From: a virus
Reading direction: 5' to 3' (one strand)
IMG/VR virus record: IMGVR_UViG_3300048025_000047
Coordinates: 1 to 42,105 of that record
Length of the DNA: 42,105 bases
The translations under genes were made by a program, and so were the position numbers. Shown one piece after another: positions 1 through 6,362 of the stretch. Each line of letters begins with the position of its first letter. Position 1 is the first letter of the stretch. The notes beneath the pieces were generated by a model, which was not told the DNA's origin, made no database searches, and worked only from the letters and a program-made list of their open reading frames with translations.

Positions 1-316
1 ATATAATACAAGCAATGGTGTGTTTGGTGGTGGAGATGTTTCAATAGGTGGAACTGTAGACAGATTGACAGTAACAAGAAGTGGCTCAAATACTTTTGAT
101 GCAGGGTCAGTTAACATTATGTATGAATCATAGGAGGATAAAAAATGACATCAATTCTTAAAGTAGACAACCTCCAAGATGCTAGTGGTTCTGGCACTCC
201 TTATATAACTGGTGCAGTATTGCAAGTGAAAAACACAACAGTTAATTCTTCTGCTACCTCTTCATCAAGTATTGCAGCAGACGATTCAAGACCTTTGCCA
301 ACAGAGGGTTTAGAAG
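1..316. repeat. Terminal overlap, left copy (contig circularises)
   Basis: This stretch repeats 41790-42105 base for base except at four positions: 71 (g against a), 168 (c against t), 178 (g against a) and 190 (t against a). The two ends are therefore the same genome location, and the unit length is about 41,789 bp. A packaged direct terminal repeat would normally be identical, so the mismatches point to strain variation within a population, read error, or a joined assembly of a circularly permuted genome. Two of the changes alter the protein starting at 145 (Asp to Asn and Ser to Thr). Confidence 0.95.
2..133 (+). CDS. Tail array protein, C-terminal fragment (duplicate of the 41365 gene)
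   Basis: The reading frame is open from base 2 and stops at TAG 131-133. It encodes the last 43 residues of the protein at 41365-41922, ending in the same NIMYES tail. The single difference in this part, g at 71 against a at 41860, replaces an Ile codon by a Val codon. It is not an independent gene; it is truncated by the contig end and is completed by the copy at the far end. Function: a putative tail or receptor-binding array protein, see 41365. Confidence 0.9.
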   Translation, partial: YNTSNGVFGGGDVSIGGTVDRLTVTRSGSNTFDAGSVNIMYES

Positions 317-657
317 CAATGACTTGTAGTATCACTCCTAAATCGGCATCAAGTAAATTACTTATTCAAGTTGTTGTAATGGGTTCAAGTTCAAGTGATG
401 CAGTAACAACAATAGCTTTATTTCAAGATAGTGGAACTCATTCTATTGGTGCAGTTACAGCTTATCAAAGTACTGGTACTGGAACTCAAACTTTAAGTTT
501 TAATCATTACATGACAGCAGGTACTACATCTTCAACTACTTTTAAGGTTCGTGCAGGAGCTAATACTGGAACATTTACTTTAAATGGTTATTCAGGGAAT
601 AGAATGGTAGGTGGTGTTTCTTCTTCAAGTATAACCATTATGGAAATCGGAGGATAA
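145..657 (+). CDS. Tail array protein, paralogue A (putative receptor-binding or fibre-tip protein)
   Basis: This 170-residue protein is rich in Ser, Thr and Gly, has no signal peptide or membrane segment, and reads as beta-strand throughout. Its plan is shared with the proteins at 659 and 40851: an N-terminal G-x-VLQ segment, a central ITP-S-SSKLLI segment, and a C-terminal SITIMEIGG strand. The pattern fits small trimeric tail-tip or head-decoration proteins of marine phages; no named family is certain. The ATG follows AGGAGG at 132-137. It lies 11 bases after the stop of the preceding array gene and one base before the next ATG. Its first 172 bases occur again, with three differences, at 41934-42105. 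It looks AT-richer than the replication genes. Confidence 0.8.
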   Translation: MTSILKVDNLQDASGSGTPYITGAVLQVKNTTVNSSATSSSSIAADDSRPLPTEGLEAMTCSITPKSASSKLLIQVVVMGSSSSDAVTTIALFQDSGTHSIGAVTAYQSTGTGTQTLSFNHYMTAGTTSSTTFKVRAGANTGTFTLNGYSGNRMVGGVSSSSITIMEIGG

Positions 658-658
658 T

Positions 659-1195
659 ATGGCACTAACAAAACTAAATTCAGCAAGTGTCATTGAACGT
701 CTTCCAATTGGGAGTGTGTTGCAGACTAAGCAAGCAGTACAAAATGCTAGGTTAGATGTAATTTCTAGTGGCAGTAATCTTGTAGACATTACTGGTCTTT
801 CAGTTTCTATAACACCAACTTCAACTTCATCAGAAATATTAATAACTTATTCAATAAATGTTGGTTATTATCACAACTGGAATGGTATTGGATTTGTGTT
901 ATGTAAGGGGTCAACTGCTATAACTAATGCAGTAGGTAATGCAAGTGGGTTAGGTAACAGACACCCAGTAAGTACTTCGGGAGGTGGTCAAAATGATTAT
1001 CATATGTCTGTTGAATCTTTTTCTTTTTTAGATAGTCCATCAACAACAAGTGCAACAACTTATTCTGTTAAAATGAGAGACTTTAATGGAGATGGAGGGA
1101 AGGCTTATTTAAATGGATCTCTTCAAGATGGTACTGATGCATCAAATAGACCAAGAGGTTCATCTACTATTACAGTTCAGGAGATCAAAGGGTAA
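659..1195 (+). CDS. Tail array protein, paralogue B (putative receptor-binding protein)
   Basis: A 178-residue Ser/Thr/Gly-rich protein with the same architecture as its upstream neighbour and the protein at 40851: an IGSVLQTK opening strand near residue 20, a SITPTSTSSEILI strand near residue 50, an LDSPSTTSATTY segment near residue 125, and a final STITVQEIKG strand. The LDSP-TTS segment is also seen in the 40851 protein but not in 145, so these are diverged paralogues. The start codon follows GGAGG of the upstream gene's end. The stop TAA overlaps the next ATG as TAATG. Role inferred: distal tail or fibre-tip protein contacting the host surface. Confidence 0.8.
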   Translation: MALTKLNSASVIERLPIGSVLQTKQAVQNARLDVISSGSNLVDITGLSVSITPTSTSSEILITYSINVGYYHNWNGIGFVLCKGSTAITNAVGNASGLGNRHPVSTSGGGQNDYHMSVESFSFLDSPSTTSATTYSVKMRDFNGDGGKAYLNGSLQDGTDASNRPRGSSTITVQEIKG

Positions 1196-1389
1196 TGAAA
1201 ATGGAACTAAAACCTGAACTCCAAGTACAAATGGAACTTGATGCCCACGAGAAGGAGTGTGCCATAAGATACCAAGCCGTCAATGACAAGCTAAGTGCCT
1301 TAGACAAGCGACTGTGGAGAATGGAGGCTATGTCTATGTGTAGCACCTTTGCCATAGTAGCTGCAGTAGTAGCAATAGTAATGAAGTAG
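1195..1389 (+). CDS. XhlA-like small membrane protein of the lysis module
   Basis: A 64-residue protein with a charged, probably coiled-coil N-terminal half (heptad-like ELKPELQVQMELDAHEKE onward) and one C-terminal transmembrane segment of about 18 residues (FAIVAAVVAIVM) ending in Lys. This layout is that of hemolysin XhlA or Gp-type accessory holins, which sit in the cytoplasmic membrane and help endolysin release. It is the first gene of the lysis cassette, overlapping the last tail-array gene by a TAATG junction. The fold is seen in sequence; the lysis role rests on position and topology. Confidence 0.6.
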   Translation: MKMELKPELQVQMELDAHEKECAIRYQAVNDKLSALDKRLWRMEAMSMCSTFAIVAAVVAIVMK

Positions 1390-1406
1390 GAGTACCACCC
1401 ACATAC

Positions 1407-1859
1407 ATGATAGATCCGATTAGTGCCTTCGCTCTCATAAAAACGGCACACTCGACTCTGATGCATGGGATAAAAATGAAAAAAGATTTTGCATCAATGG
1501 CAGGTTCGATTGCCAAGTTTGCCAAAGGCGAGGCTGAACTTAGTGTAGCTAAAGAAAAGAAACAGAACTCACTATTTGGTAATGTGGTCGGTAATGCCAT
1601 AGACAAGCACTTTCAAGAGGAAGAACGTCAGAGGATGTTCGATGAGCTGAGATCCATGGTCAGGTTATATGGGTCTGCAGGTCAATGGGAACGTCTAGCT
1701 GCTACCATAGCCAGTGCCAAAGCAGAACACAAAAAACAACTTAAAAAGCAAGCCAAGATAGACTACAGAAACAAACTAATAACCACTGTTTCAGGAACTG
1801 TACTTATAGGCTTTGCAGTCATCTATTACTTAGCAATGTATTTAAAAGGGAGAGTGTAA
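1407..1859 (+). CDS. Lysis-module protein with C-terminal membrane anchor
   Basis: This 150-residue protein opens with MIDPISAFALIKTA, an opening common among uncharacterised marine phage proteins. A long charged helical middle (residues about 30-120, rich in Lys, Glu, Ala and Gln) follows, then one transmembrane segment near residues 125-145 (TVSGTVLIGFAVIYYLAMYL) and a short basic tail. It lies between the XhlA-like gene and the endolysin, with the endolysin ATG directly after its stop. The helix-plus-anchor plan could suit a spanin-like or holin-accessory role, but no signal or lipobox is visible and I do not recognise a named family. An ATG at 1320 in another frame is not used. Confidence 0.7.
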   Translation: MIDPISAFALIKTAHSTLMHGIKMKKDFASMAGSIAKFAKGEAELSVAKEKKQNSLFGNVVGNAIDKHFQEEERQRMFDELRSMVRLYGSAGQWERLAATIASAKAEHKKQLKKQAKIDYRNKLITTVSGTVLIGFAVIYYLAMYLKGRV

Positions 1860-2279
1860 ATGGACATTCAACGACTACGTCAAACTATAACTAAACACGA
1901 GGGTATAGAGCTTATGCCTTACCGTTGTACCAGTGATAAACTAACAATAGGTGTAGGTCGTAACATTGAAGACCGTGGTATATCCCATGAAACTGCAATG
2001 CAGATGTTAGACGAGGACATCGACATATGCATCAACGAGTTACAACAGACTATAAGCTACTGGAACGACCTCCCCTCACGAGTAAAAGAAGGACTTATTA
2101 ACCTCTGCTTTAACATGGGTATAAGCCGTCTTATGGCCTTCAAGAAGACCTTCGGTTTCCTCAGGGAGGGAATGTACGATAAGGCTGCTGACGAGCTACT
2201 AGAGAGCCGTTATGCAAACCAAGTAGGTCAAAGAGCTATAGACGTAGCTAACATGATCAGAGACGGAGCAAACGACTAA
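1860..2279 (+). CDS. Endolysin, T4-type lysozyme (GH24 muramidase)
   Basis: A 139-residue lysozyme that should cleave the beta-1,4 bond between MurNAc and GlcNAc in peptidoglycan. The catalytic region is clear: Glu14 in KHEG, then PYRC with Cys23 and Thr29 in KLTIGVGRN. The spacing 14-23-29 equals the Glu11-Asp20-Thr26 spacing of T4 lysozyme; Cys in place of Asp20 is known in phage endolysins. There is no N-terminal signal-arrest helix, so export depends on a holin, consistent with the holin gene at 2398. The length suits a single-domain enzyme with no wall-binding domain. GGGAGAG lies just upstream; the stop overlaps the next ATG. Confidence 0.93.
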   Translation: MDIQRLRQTITKHEGIELMPYRCTSDKLTIGVGRNIEDRGISHETAMQMLDEDIDICINELQQTISYWNDLPSRVKEGLINLCFNMGISRLMAFKKTFGFLREGMYDKAADELLESRYANQVGQRAIDVANMIRDGAND

Positions 2280-2398
2280 TGGAAAACATGATACTGGATG
2301 CATGGAACGACCTGTCATATGTAGAGGGTGTTCTATTCACATTTTGGCTATTCATACTGTACTACGGTAAGTGTTGGATAGATGCGAGGTTTAAATAA
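2279..2398 (+). CDS. Small membrane protein, 39 residues
   Basis: A short ORF linked on both sides by TAATG overlaps: its ATG shares a base with the endolysin stop, and its TAA overlaps the holin ATG at 2398. The predicted peptide has one hydrophobic segment, VEGVLFTFWLFILYYGKCW, flanked by an acidic N-terminus and a basic C-terminus. This suits a one-pass inner-membrane peptide (holin accessory, antiholin or spanin-related). No family is recognised; double translational coupling is the main evidence that it is real. Confidence 0.65.
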   Translation: MENMILDAWNDLSYVEGVLFTFWLFILYYGKCWIDARFK

Positions 2399-2772
2399 TG
2401 ATTACAGCATTGATACCTGCAGTAACAGGGATACTAGATAAGTTTATACCTGATGCAGACACTAAACAGAAGTTGAGCCATGAGATATCAGTCATGGCCG
2501 ATAAACATGCTCAGGAGATAGCTCTTGCTCAGATAAAGGTTAATGAGGCTGAGGCCAAGGGTAATTGGTTCCAGTCGTCGTGGCGACCTGCAACGGCTTG
2601 GGTCTGTGTACTTGGGTTTATGGTGAACTTTTTGGTTTCACCACTTTGTGCAGGGTTTGGCATCAACATTCCTCAGGCTGACACCTCAACCATGCTACCT
2701 GTTTTAATGGGTATGTTAGGCCTCGCAGGTATGAGGACTGCAGAACGTCTTAAGGATAAGGATAGGAAGTAA
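2398..2772 (+). CDS. Holin, 3TM family (GTA_holin_3TM-like)
   Basis: A 124-residue protein with an amphipathic N-terminus, a charged helical stretch (residues 20-58), then the diagnostic WFQSSWRPATAWVCVLGF segment leading into a hydrophobic helix, a loop with Pro, and a last helix MLPVLMGMLGLAGMRTAERLKD. This order, including SWRP and the LGLAGMRTAE end, matches the three-transmembrane holins found in gene transfer agents and many alphaproteobacterial phages. It should oligomerise in the cytoplasmic membrane and release the endolysin encoded just upstream. It is bracketed by TAATG overlaps with two tiny membrane ORFs. Confidence 0.85.
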   Translation: MITALIPAVTGILDKFIPDADTKQKLSHEISVMADKHAQEIALAQIKVNEAEAKGNWFQSSWRPATAWVCVLGFMVNFLVSPLCAGFGINIPQADTSTMLPVLMGMLGLAGMRTAERLKDKDRK

Positions 2773-2870
2773 TGGATCTAGAGATGTTGAGTATATTTCT
2801 TCAGACACTCACTGTAGTGGGTGTGTTCGTAAATACCGGTATAAATATTGTATATCGTATGAAAAAGTAA
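2772..2870 (+). CDS. Small membrane protein, 32 residues, end of the lysis cassette
   Basis: The ATG overlaps the holin stop (TAATG) and the frame runs to TAA at 2868-2870. The peptide MDLEMLSIFLQTLTVVGVFV and the following residues give one hydrophobic segment and a basic end (YRMKK). It is the last ORF before the terminator at 2882. I recognise no family; the coupling and the membrane-like composition make it plausible. Confidence 0.5.
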   Translation: MDLEMLSIFLQTLTVVGVFVNTGINIVYRMKK

Positions 2871-2881
2871 TTATTAGCTGT

Positions 2882-2917
2882 AACACTGGTCAGGCTTAGG
2901 TTTGATCGGTGTTTTTT
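2882..2917 (+). terminator. Rho-independent terminator after the lysis genes
   Basis: The arms CACTGGTC (2884-2891) and GATCGGTG (2904-2911) pair over 8 bp with two G-U pairs. The flanking AA and TT extend the stem, and six T residues follow (2912-2917). The loop is 12 bases. It lies 12 bases after the last lysis ORF and ends the tail-array and lysis transcript, separating it from the lysogeny region. Confidence 0.8.
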
Positions 2918-2918
2918 C

Positions 2919-2941
2919 GACTTATGTCCACCCTTATACAA
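2919..2941 (+). promoter_or_regulatory. Candidate phage RNA polymerase promoter, degenerate copy
   Basis: The core TGTCCACCCTTA is shared exactly with the copy at 17857, but the upstream part reads GACTTA instead of GAATAC and the start region lacks GGAGA. It lies two bases beyond the T-tract of the terminator and faces the attP and early genes. It may be a weaker promoter for 3148 onward, or a decayed one. See the entries at 6363, 8880 and 17857 for the family. Confidence 0.45.
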
Positions 2942-3016
2942 AATAAATGCATTAGAGGTCTTGATTATTGACGAAAGATCGATTAGTTTAATCATGTGAA
3001 CTGCTTTTTGGGTTAA

Positions 3017-3062
3017 CAACGGATTTACAGTCTGCTGCCTTTAACCACTCGGCCACCCCACC
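3017..3062 (-). other. attP: attP candidate: 5' half of a tRNA-Tyr(GUA) gene
   Basis: Read on the minus strand from 3062, the sequence is a tRNA from its first base: acceptor strand GGTGGGG, TG, D-arm GCC-GAGTGGTTAAA-GGC, then the anticodon arm with loop CTGTAAA (anticodon GUA, tyrosine) and TCCGT. The anticodon stem has one A-C mismatch, and after about 3017 nothing resembles a variable arm, T-loop or CCA. It is therefore a half tRNA, not a gene. Tyrosine recombinases commonly integrate at tRNA genes using such identity segments, and an integrase lies 1.6 kb downstream, so this is the likely attachment core. Which half the phage restores is unusual: here it is the 5' half. Confidence 0.75.
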
Positions 3063-3147
3063 TAGGGTTACTCCTAGTTAATCTCAGGGGGTCTTTTAAA
3101 ACAATCAGTAAGTTCTCGCAAGTTAAATTTTACTTAAGGAGAACAAA

Positions 3148-3375
3148 ATGAAGTTTAAAAACAAAGATATTCAAAGAGTTTATGATCATTACTTAACTTT
3201 GAACCCTATGGACTTGTATGGTTTAGGTACTACATCAGCTACTTTTCAAAGTGGTTATAAGTTTGGTCTTAATGGCTATACCGATGGTTATACAAAGTAT
3301 AGCAAAGCCACAAACACAAAATTACATGCTGTATATCACGCAGGGATTGCAATAGCTAAAAAGGAGAATGCATAA
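3148..3375 (+). CDS. Hypothetical protein, first gene of the early block
   Basis: A 75-residue protein of unknown function, rich in Tyr, Lys and Gly (YKFGLNGYTDGYTKYSKA near residues 38-55). No signal peptide, membrane segment or metal-binding motif is seen. The ATG follows AAGGAG at 3135-3140. The stop overlaps the next ATG (TAATG), starting a run of coupled small genes that leads to the integrase. Small early genes in T7-type phages often interfere with host functions; that role here is only a guess from position. Confidence 0.7.
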   Translation: MKFKNKDIQRVYDHYLTLNPMDLYGLGTTSATFQSGYKFGLNGYTDGYTKYSKATNTKLHAVYHAGIAIAKKENA

Positions 3376-3575
3376 TGACTACAGCAAGACAAATGATCAA
3401 GAAAGCCACTAAAGTATATGTTGGCTCACCTCAGTCAAATACATGGGTTAATGTTACCAAGGCTAGTCTCTCAAGATCAGTCCAAGGTAGAACTTTAGAC
3501 CCTGCTAACTTTGCTTGGACTACTGACCGTAAGGCACTGTTAGTTAACCTCGGTGTTACATGGGAGACAAACTAA
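3375..3575 (+). CDS. Hypothetical protein, 66 residues
   Basis: A basic N-terminal half (TARQMIKKATKVYVGSPQS) is followed by a compact segment with WVNVTKASL and FAWTTDRKALLVNLG. Function unknown; no motif recognised. Its ATG overlaps the previous stop, and its own TAA at 3573-3575 overlaps the ATG of the next gene. It has the same codon style as its neighbours, so it is probably a real gene of the early operon. Confidence 0.65.
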   Translation: MTTARQMIKKATKVYVGSPQSNTWVNVTKASLSRSVQGRTLDPANFAWTTDRKALLVNLGVTWETN

Positions 3576-4291
3576 TGACTAAATTTGATTATCTTAAAAA
3601 CGGTAGAGACCTTCTAGCTAAAGCTCAGAAGGTCGGCTCTTTTCCATCTAAGGCACAACAAAAAGAATGTCTAGAAGGTTTTAGCAGGTCTTACGAGCAA
3701 CACGTTAGGAGTGTTAAGAATTACCATAAGGGTAAAAAGCTAGGTTATTTCTATGGTGACGTACCTAGCAATTTACATCAGGTTAGAGGTAAGCATGAAG
3801 ACATACTTGTAGCCTTTGACATCGACACCGACTTCGTCAACGAACTAACACTATATAGACAACAAGCTAAGGAGCTAATTGTTGTTAAGCCAACTAAGGT
3901 TGTTAAGCAGGTTGTCGCTACTGACAGACAAGCTACTCACTATGGTACTTGCCAAGTATGTGGTTCTGTGCAGAAGGTAGATAGAATTAATGGTAAGTTA
4001 GCATCACATGGCTACCATAAAACTTGGGGTACACACATGAGTGAGTGTAGAGGCTCAAGACAACTACCATACGAAATTAGCAACACCTACCTATTAGACT
4101 TTGGTATTTTGTTAGAGGATAGACTGTCAGCAATTAAAGATAGTTTAGCAATTAATGATACTCATATTGCAACTCCTCGACAACTTAAGTCAGAGTATAA
4201 TGAGATTGTTAATCATGTCATTCCTAGAATAAAAGATAGGTTTCAGAAATGGTCTAAGAAAGACCTAACTCCAATAGAAGGAGTTGTATAA
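3575..4291 (+). CDS. Hypothetical protein with a Cys/His zinc-binding motif
   Basis: A 238-residue protein of unknown function. I choose ATG 3575 rather than 3560 because it makes the same TAATG junction used by the neighbouring genes. Around residues 124-157 lies GTCQVCGSVQKV, then HGYHKTWG, then MSECRG: a C-x2-C, H-x2-H, C arrangement likely to hold zinc. Such small zinc modules occur in uncharacterised early proteins of many phages and may bind nucleic acid. The rest is charged and helical, without membrane segments. Its stop overlaps the next ATG at 4291. Confidence 0.75.
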   Translation: MTKFDYLKNGRDLLAKAQKVGSFPSKAQQKECLEGFSRSYEQHVRSVKNYHKGKKLGYFYGDVPSNLHQVRGKHEDILVAFDIDTDFVNELTLYRQQAKELIVVKPTKVVKQVVATDRQATHYGTCQVCGSVQKVDRINGKLASHGYHKTWGTHMSECRGSRQLPYEISNTYLLDFGILLEDRLSAIKDSLAINDTHIATPRQLKSEYNEIVNHVIPRIKDRFQKWSKKDLTPIEGVV

Positions 4292-4524
4292 TGGTAAAAA
4301 CTAAACCTACATCTAAGTCTTGGTCTACTGCCAAGCTATTTCATGTTTACTTCAAGGAAATAAGGCTACCAGTGTGTGGCCTTAGATTTGCTTGGGCAGT
4401 CGAGGGTTACAAATGGGTCAGGGTCTGTATCCCATTCCACGACATTAAATTTAAGGTGAGACGATCTGTATGGGATCAAATGGACGTTCAATTAACTGAT
4501 GCAACTAAGTGGGGAGCAAACTAA
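4291..4524 (+). CDS. Hypothetical protein, 77 residues
   Basis: A basic, Trp-rich protein (six Trp in 77 residues, for example SKSWSTAKLFHVYFKEIRL and FAWAVEGYKWVRV) with no recognisable family. It is linked by TAATG overlaps to genes on both sides. It has no signal peptide or membrane helix. Its place in the operon before the integrase is the only clue to a role. Confidence 0.65.
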   Translation: MVKTKPTSKSWSTAKLFHVYFKEIRLPVCGLRFAWAVEGYKWVRVCIPFHDIKFKVRRSVWDQMDVQLTDATKWGAN

Positions 4525-4679
4525 TGAAACAATCAAACGATTACAATTTACTGATACAGGCATTAGCAAAAGCAAAGTCAGGTCTAGCTAAAAAAGGAAT
4601 TATTAATGCACCTCTTGAAGAGGCATGGTTTTTAGCAGGGTGTCTCCTTAAAGAAGCTAACAAAAAGGAGGCAAACTAA
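4524..4679 (+). CDS. Hypothetical small protein, 51 residues
   Basis: The short ORF starts at the ATG overlapping the previous stop and ends with TAA overlapping the integrase ATG at 4679. The predicted peptide is mainly helical, with LLIQALAKAKSGLAKKG and EEAWFLAGCLLKEANKKEA. AAGGAGG near its 3' end serves as the ribosome binding site of the integrase. No family is recognised. The double coupling between two real genes supports it. Confidence 0.6.
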   Translation: MKQSNDYNLLIQALAKAKSGLAKKGIINAPLEEAWFLAGCLLKEANKKEAN

Positions 4680-5497
4680 TGCAAACATTTAAGCAGTTCT
4701 TCATGTCTAATGCCGATGAATTATGGAGTGGTCGTCACAGAGACCAAACCGTGAATAAACTCATGATGTTTAGCAACTATAAACACTATGGTTCTAAGGC
4801 CTTAGACGACTTCTCAGCGATGGAAATCTCAGACTTCCTATCCTTCATTAAGGTCAATAGAAGGCTCTCAGAGACGACTATAAACCGATACAAGGCTGCT
4901 ATAAAGGCAGTCTTTAGTTATGCCATGGATCTAGAGCTGATTACCTCAGCTCCTAAGATCAAAATGAAGGCTGAAAACAACGGCAGACCAAGGTCATTCA
5001 CACCTGACGAGCTAGTGAAGATCAAGGCATTTTTCAGTAAGTCTAAGCAACCTAAGATCCAGTACTTGGTGACACTATCCGAGCAGACCGGTATGAGACT
5101 TGGTGAGTTACTTGAGATAGGCACAACTGCCTTTGTATCTGCTGATCAGAAGTGGCTTAAGTTAGTTGACACCAAGAATGGTGATGACCGTGAGGTACCT
5201 CTAACATCCACCACCCTAGACTGTATCAAGAAGGTGGGTGTCGTTAAGGACTGGTTCAGCCACAGAACATTCTACGACCTATGGGATGAGTGTAGGTTCA
5301 GAATAGCACCTAGAGATAAGAACTTTGTATTTCACGTTTTAAGACATACTTGTGCATCTAAGTTAGCAAATGACTTTCAAGTTAATACTTTAGTCATTGC
5401 TGACATGTTGGGTCATAGGTCTATTAAGACGACACAGAAATACGTCCACGTTAACCAAAATACTAAACAGTCTGTTGCTAAGTTATTAGCACAGTAA
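4679..5497 (+). CDS. int: Tyrosine recombinase (phage integrase)
   Basis: This 272-residue enzyme should catalyse site-specific integration and excision through a covalent 3'-phosphotyrosine intermediate. The N-terminal SAM-like core-binding domain (residues about 1-90) contains FLSFIKVNRRLSETTINRYKAAIKAVF. The catalytic domain shows the complete set: Arg140 in TGMRLGE, Lys166 in DTKNGDD, His219 and Arg222 in HVLRH, His246 in LGHRS and nucleophile Tyr255 in KYVHVN. It lacks an extended arm-binding domain, so it is of the short type. The tRNA-Tyr fragment upstream is the likely attP. Position before the RNA polymerase gene matches temperate T7-like podoviruses of marine bacteria. AAGGAGG lies just upstream of the ATG. 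Confidence 0.95.
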   Translation: MQTFKQFFMSNADELWSGRHRDQTVNKLMMFSNYKHYGSKALDDFSAMEISDFLSFIKVNRRLSETTINRYKAAIKAVFSYAMDLELITSAPKIKMKAENNGRPRSFTPDELVKIKAFFSKSKQPKIQYLVTLSEQTGMRLGELLEIGTTAFVSADQKWLKLVDTKNGDDREVPLTSTTLDCIKKVGVVKDWFSHRTFYDLWDECRFRIAPRDKNFVFHVLRHTCASKLANDFQVNTLVIADMLGHRSIKTTQKYVHVNQNTKQSVAKLLAQ

Positions 5498-5515
5498 AAA
5501 CATAGGAGAATCAAT

Positions 5516-5701
5516 ATGTCAGGTAGACCGAAAAGAAGTCAGCAGTATGTTAGCAAGAAGGTGTTTTTAGAGCAGAAGGATTGGGAGTTTCTTGGCCGTG
5601 AGGCTCATAAACTATCAAGAATTACTGGTCAACAGATATCAATGGCTCACCTAATTAGGATGGCAGTATCTCAGCAGTTTAAAAGTAGAAATAGTGCTTA
5701 G
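5516..5701 (+). CDS. Putative ribbon-helix-helix DNA-binding protein
   Basis: A 61-residue basic protein. A short beta strand (SKKVFLEQKDWEFL, from residue 13) is followed by two helices, FLGREAHKLSRITGQ and SMAHLIRMAVSQQF, separated by a short turn. That is the plan of Arc/CopG/MetJ ribbon-helix-helix repressors, which bind DNA as dimers through the paired strand. Sitting directly behind the integrase with AGGAG upstream, it could be an excision factor or a lysogeny regulator. The fold is inferred by eye; no exact family is recognised. Confidence 0.6.
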   Translation: MSGRPKRSQQYVSKKVFLEQKDWEFLGREAHKLSRITGQQISMAHLIRMAVSQQFKSRNSA

Positions 5702-5711
5702 TTGAGTGACG

Positions 5712-5741
5712 TTGATTTTATGTTATCAATGTATTTAACAT
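5712..5741. promoter_or_regulatory. Overlapping inverted repeats, candidate operator
   Basis: In the 61-base gap before the winged-helix gene, two dyads overlap: TTGAT (5712-5716) with ATCAA (5724-5728), and ATGTTA (5720-5725) with TAACAT (5736-5741). Such dyads upstream of a small DNA-binding protein often form an autoregulatory operator. No convincing -10 box accompanies the TTGATT, so a host promoter is not claimed. Confidence 0.3.
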
Positions 5742-5762
5742 GTTTTGAATTAGGAGAAATTA

Positions 5763-6272
5763 ATGGATAGAATAGTAGAATTATACAAAAAGAAATACAA
5801 AGAATATACGATTGCAATTATGGATATTGAGATAAGCCTTCACCAAGCTAGAGTTAAAAGAATAGCTCTAAGTAAAGTAGGTGCTTACTTCAACTCAAGC
5901 CAAAATAGAAACACATTCGCTAGAATTATGGTTAAGGCATATATGACTGAAAAACCATATACAATTACTGAGGTATGTGAATTGCTTAATGCTAACAGAA
6001 GTAGTGTAAGTGTTATGGTGGATGAGTGTGAAAAAGAAGGTTGGATTACTATTTTTAGGAATAAAAACAAAGCGATGTGTATGGGTACTGAAGGTCTTTA
6101 TGATCAGATGATGAAATATGTGTATTGGAGAAAGAAAAACTCTAAGTCAATAATAGGTGATCATTACAAGGCTATAGATCAATTAGAAAGCGTATTAAAA
6201 CATGTCGGTGTTGACATACCTGACATGACTTTTGGAGAGAAGGAGACAGATGATGACAATAGTATCAAATAA
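5763..6272 (+). CDS. Winged-helix (MarR-like) transcriptional regulator
   Basis: This 169-residue protein starts with a charged helix (YKKKYKEYTIAIMDIEISLHQARVKRIAL), then ARIMVKAYMTEKPYTITEVCELL. The segment TITEVCELLNANRSSVSVMV (about residues 60-80) is a helix-turn-helix, and EGWITIFRNKNKAMCMGTEG reads as the wing; together these resemble MarR/PadR-type winged helices. It is probably the lysogeny or early-gene regulator: it lies between the integrase and the RNA polymerase gene, preceded by inverted repeats at 5712-5741. TTAGGAG is at 5751-5757. The C-terminal part (residues 110-169) is helical with an acidic end. The exact family and its operator are not proven. Confidence 0.7.
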   Translation: MDRIVELYKKKYKEYTIAIMDIEISLHQARVKRIALSKVGAYFNSSQNRNTFARIMVKAYMTEKPYTITEVCELLNANRSSVSVMVDECEKEGWITIFRNKNKAMCMGTEGLYDQMMKYVYWRKKNSKSIIGDHYKAIDQLESVLKHVGVDIPDMTFGEKETDDDNSIK

Positions 6273-6348
6273 CCCACTAGGGATACAACAACGGATGGAC
6301 GAAAGAACAGGTCAGGCACCAGTTTGGACTACTAACGGTCTTAAGTAA
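6250..6348 (+). CDS. Small ORF, 32 residues, before the RNA polymerase promoter
   Basis: ATG 6250 lies inside the end of the upstream gene, five bases after AGGAG (6241-6245), and the frame runs to TAA 6346-6348. The peptide begins MMTIVSNNPLGIQQRMDER and ends with VWTTNGLK. It has no membrane segment. The good ribosome binding site and its position directly before the promoter at 6363 are the only support; the frame could also be chance. Confidence 0.4.
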   Translation: MMTIVSNNPLGIQQRMDERTGQAPVWTTNGLK

Positions 6349-6362
6349 AATACTAGTAAAAT

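Noticed and set aside
1-316. True direct terminal repeats of a T7-type packaged genome
   Set aside because: The copies differ at four sites, lie inside tail genes, and the terminase is not T7-like.
2801-3019. Minus-strand ORF across the terminator and attP
   Set aside because: It runs through a terminator hairpin and half of the tRNA fragment, has no ribosome site and no protein-like features.
3017-3062. A complete phage tRNA gene
   Set aside because: No variable arm, T-arm or acceptor 3' strand follows; only the 5' half is present.
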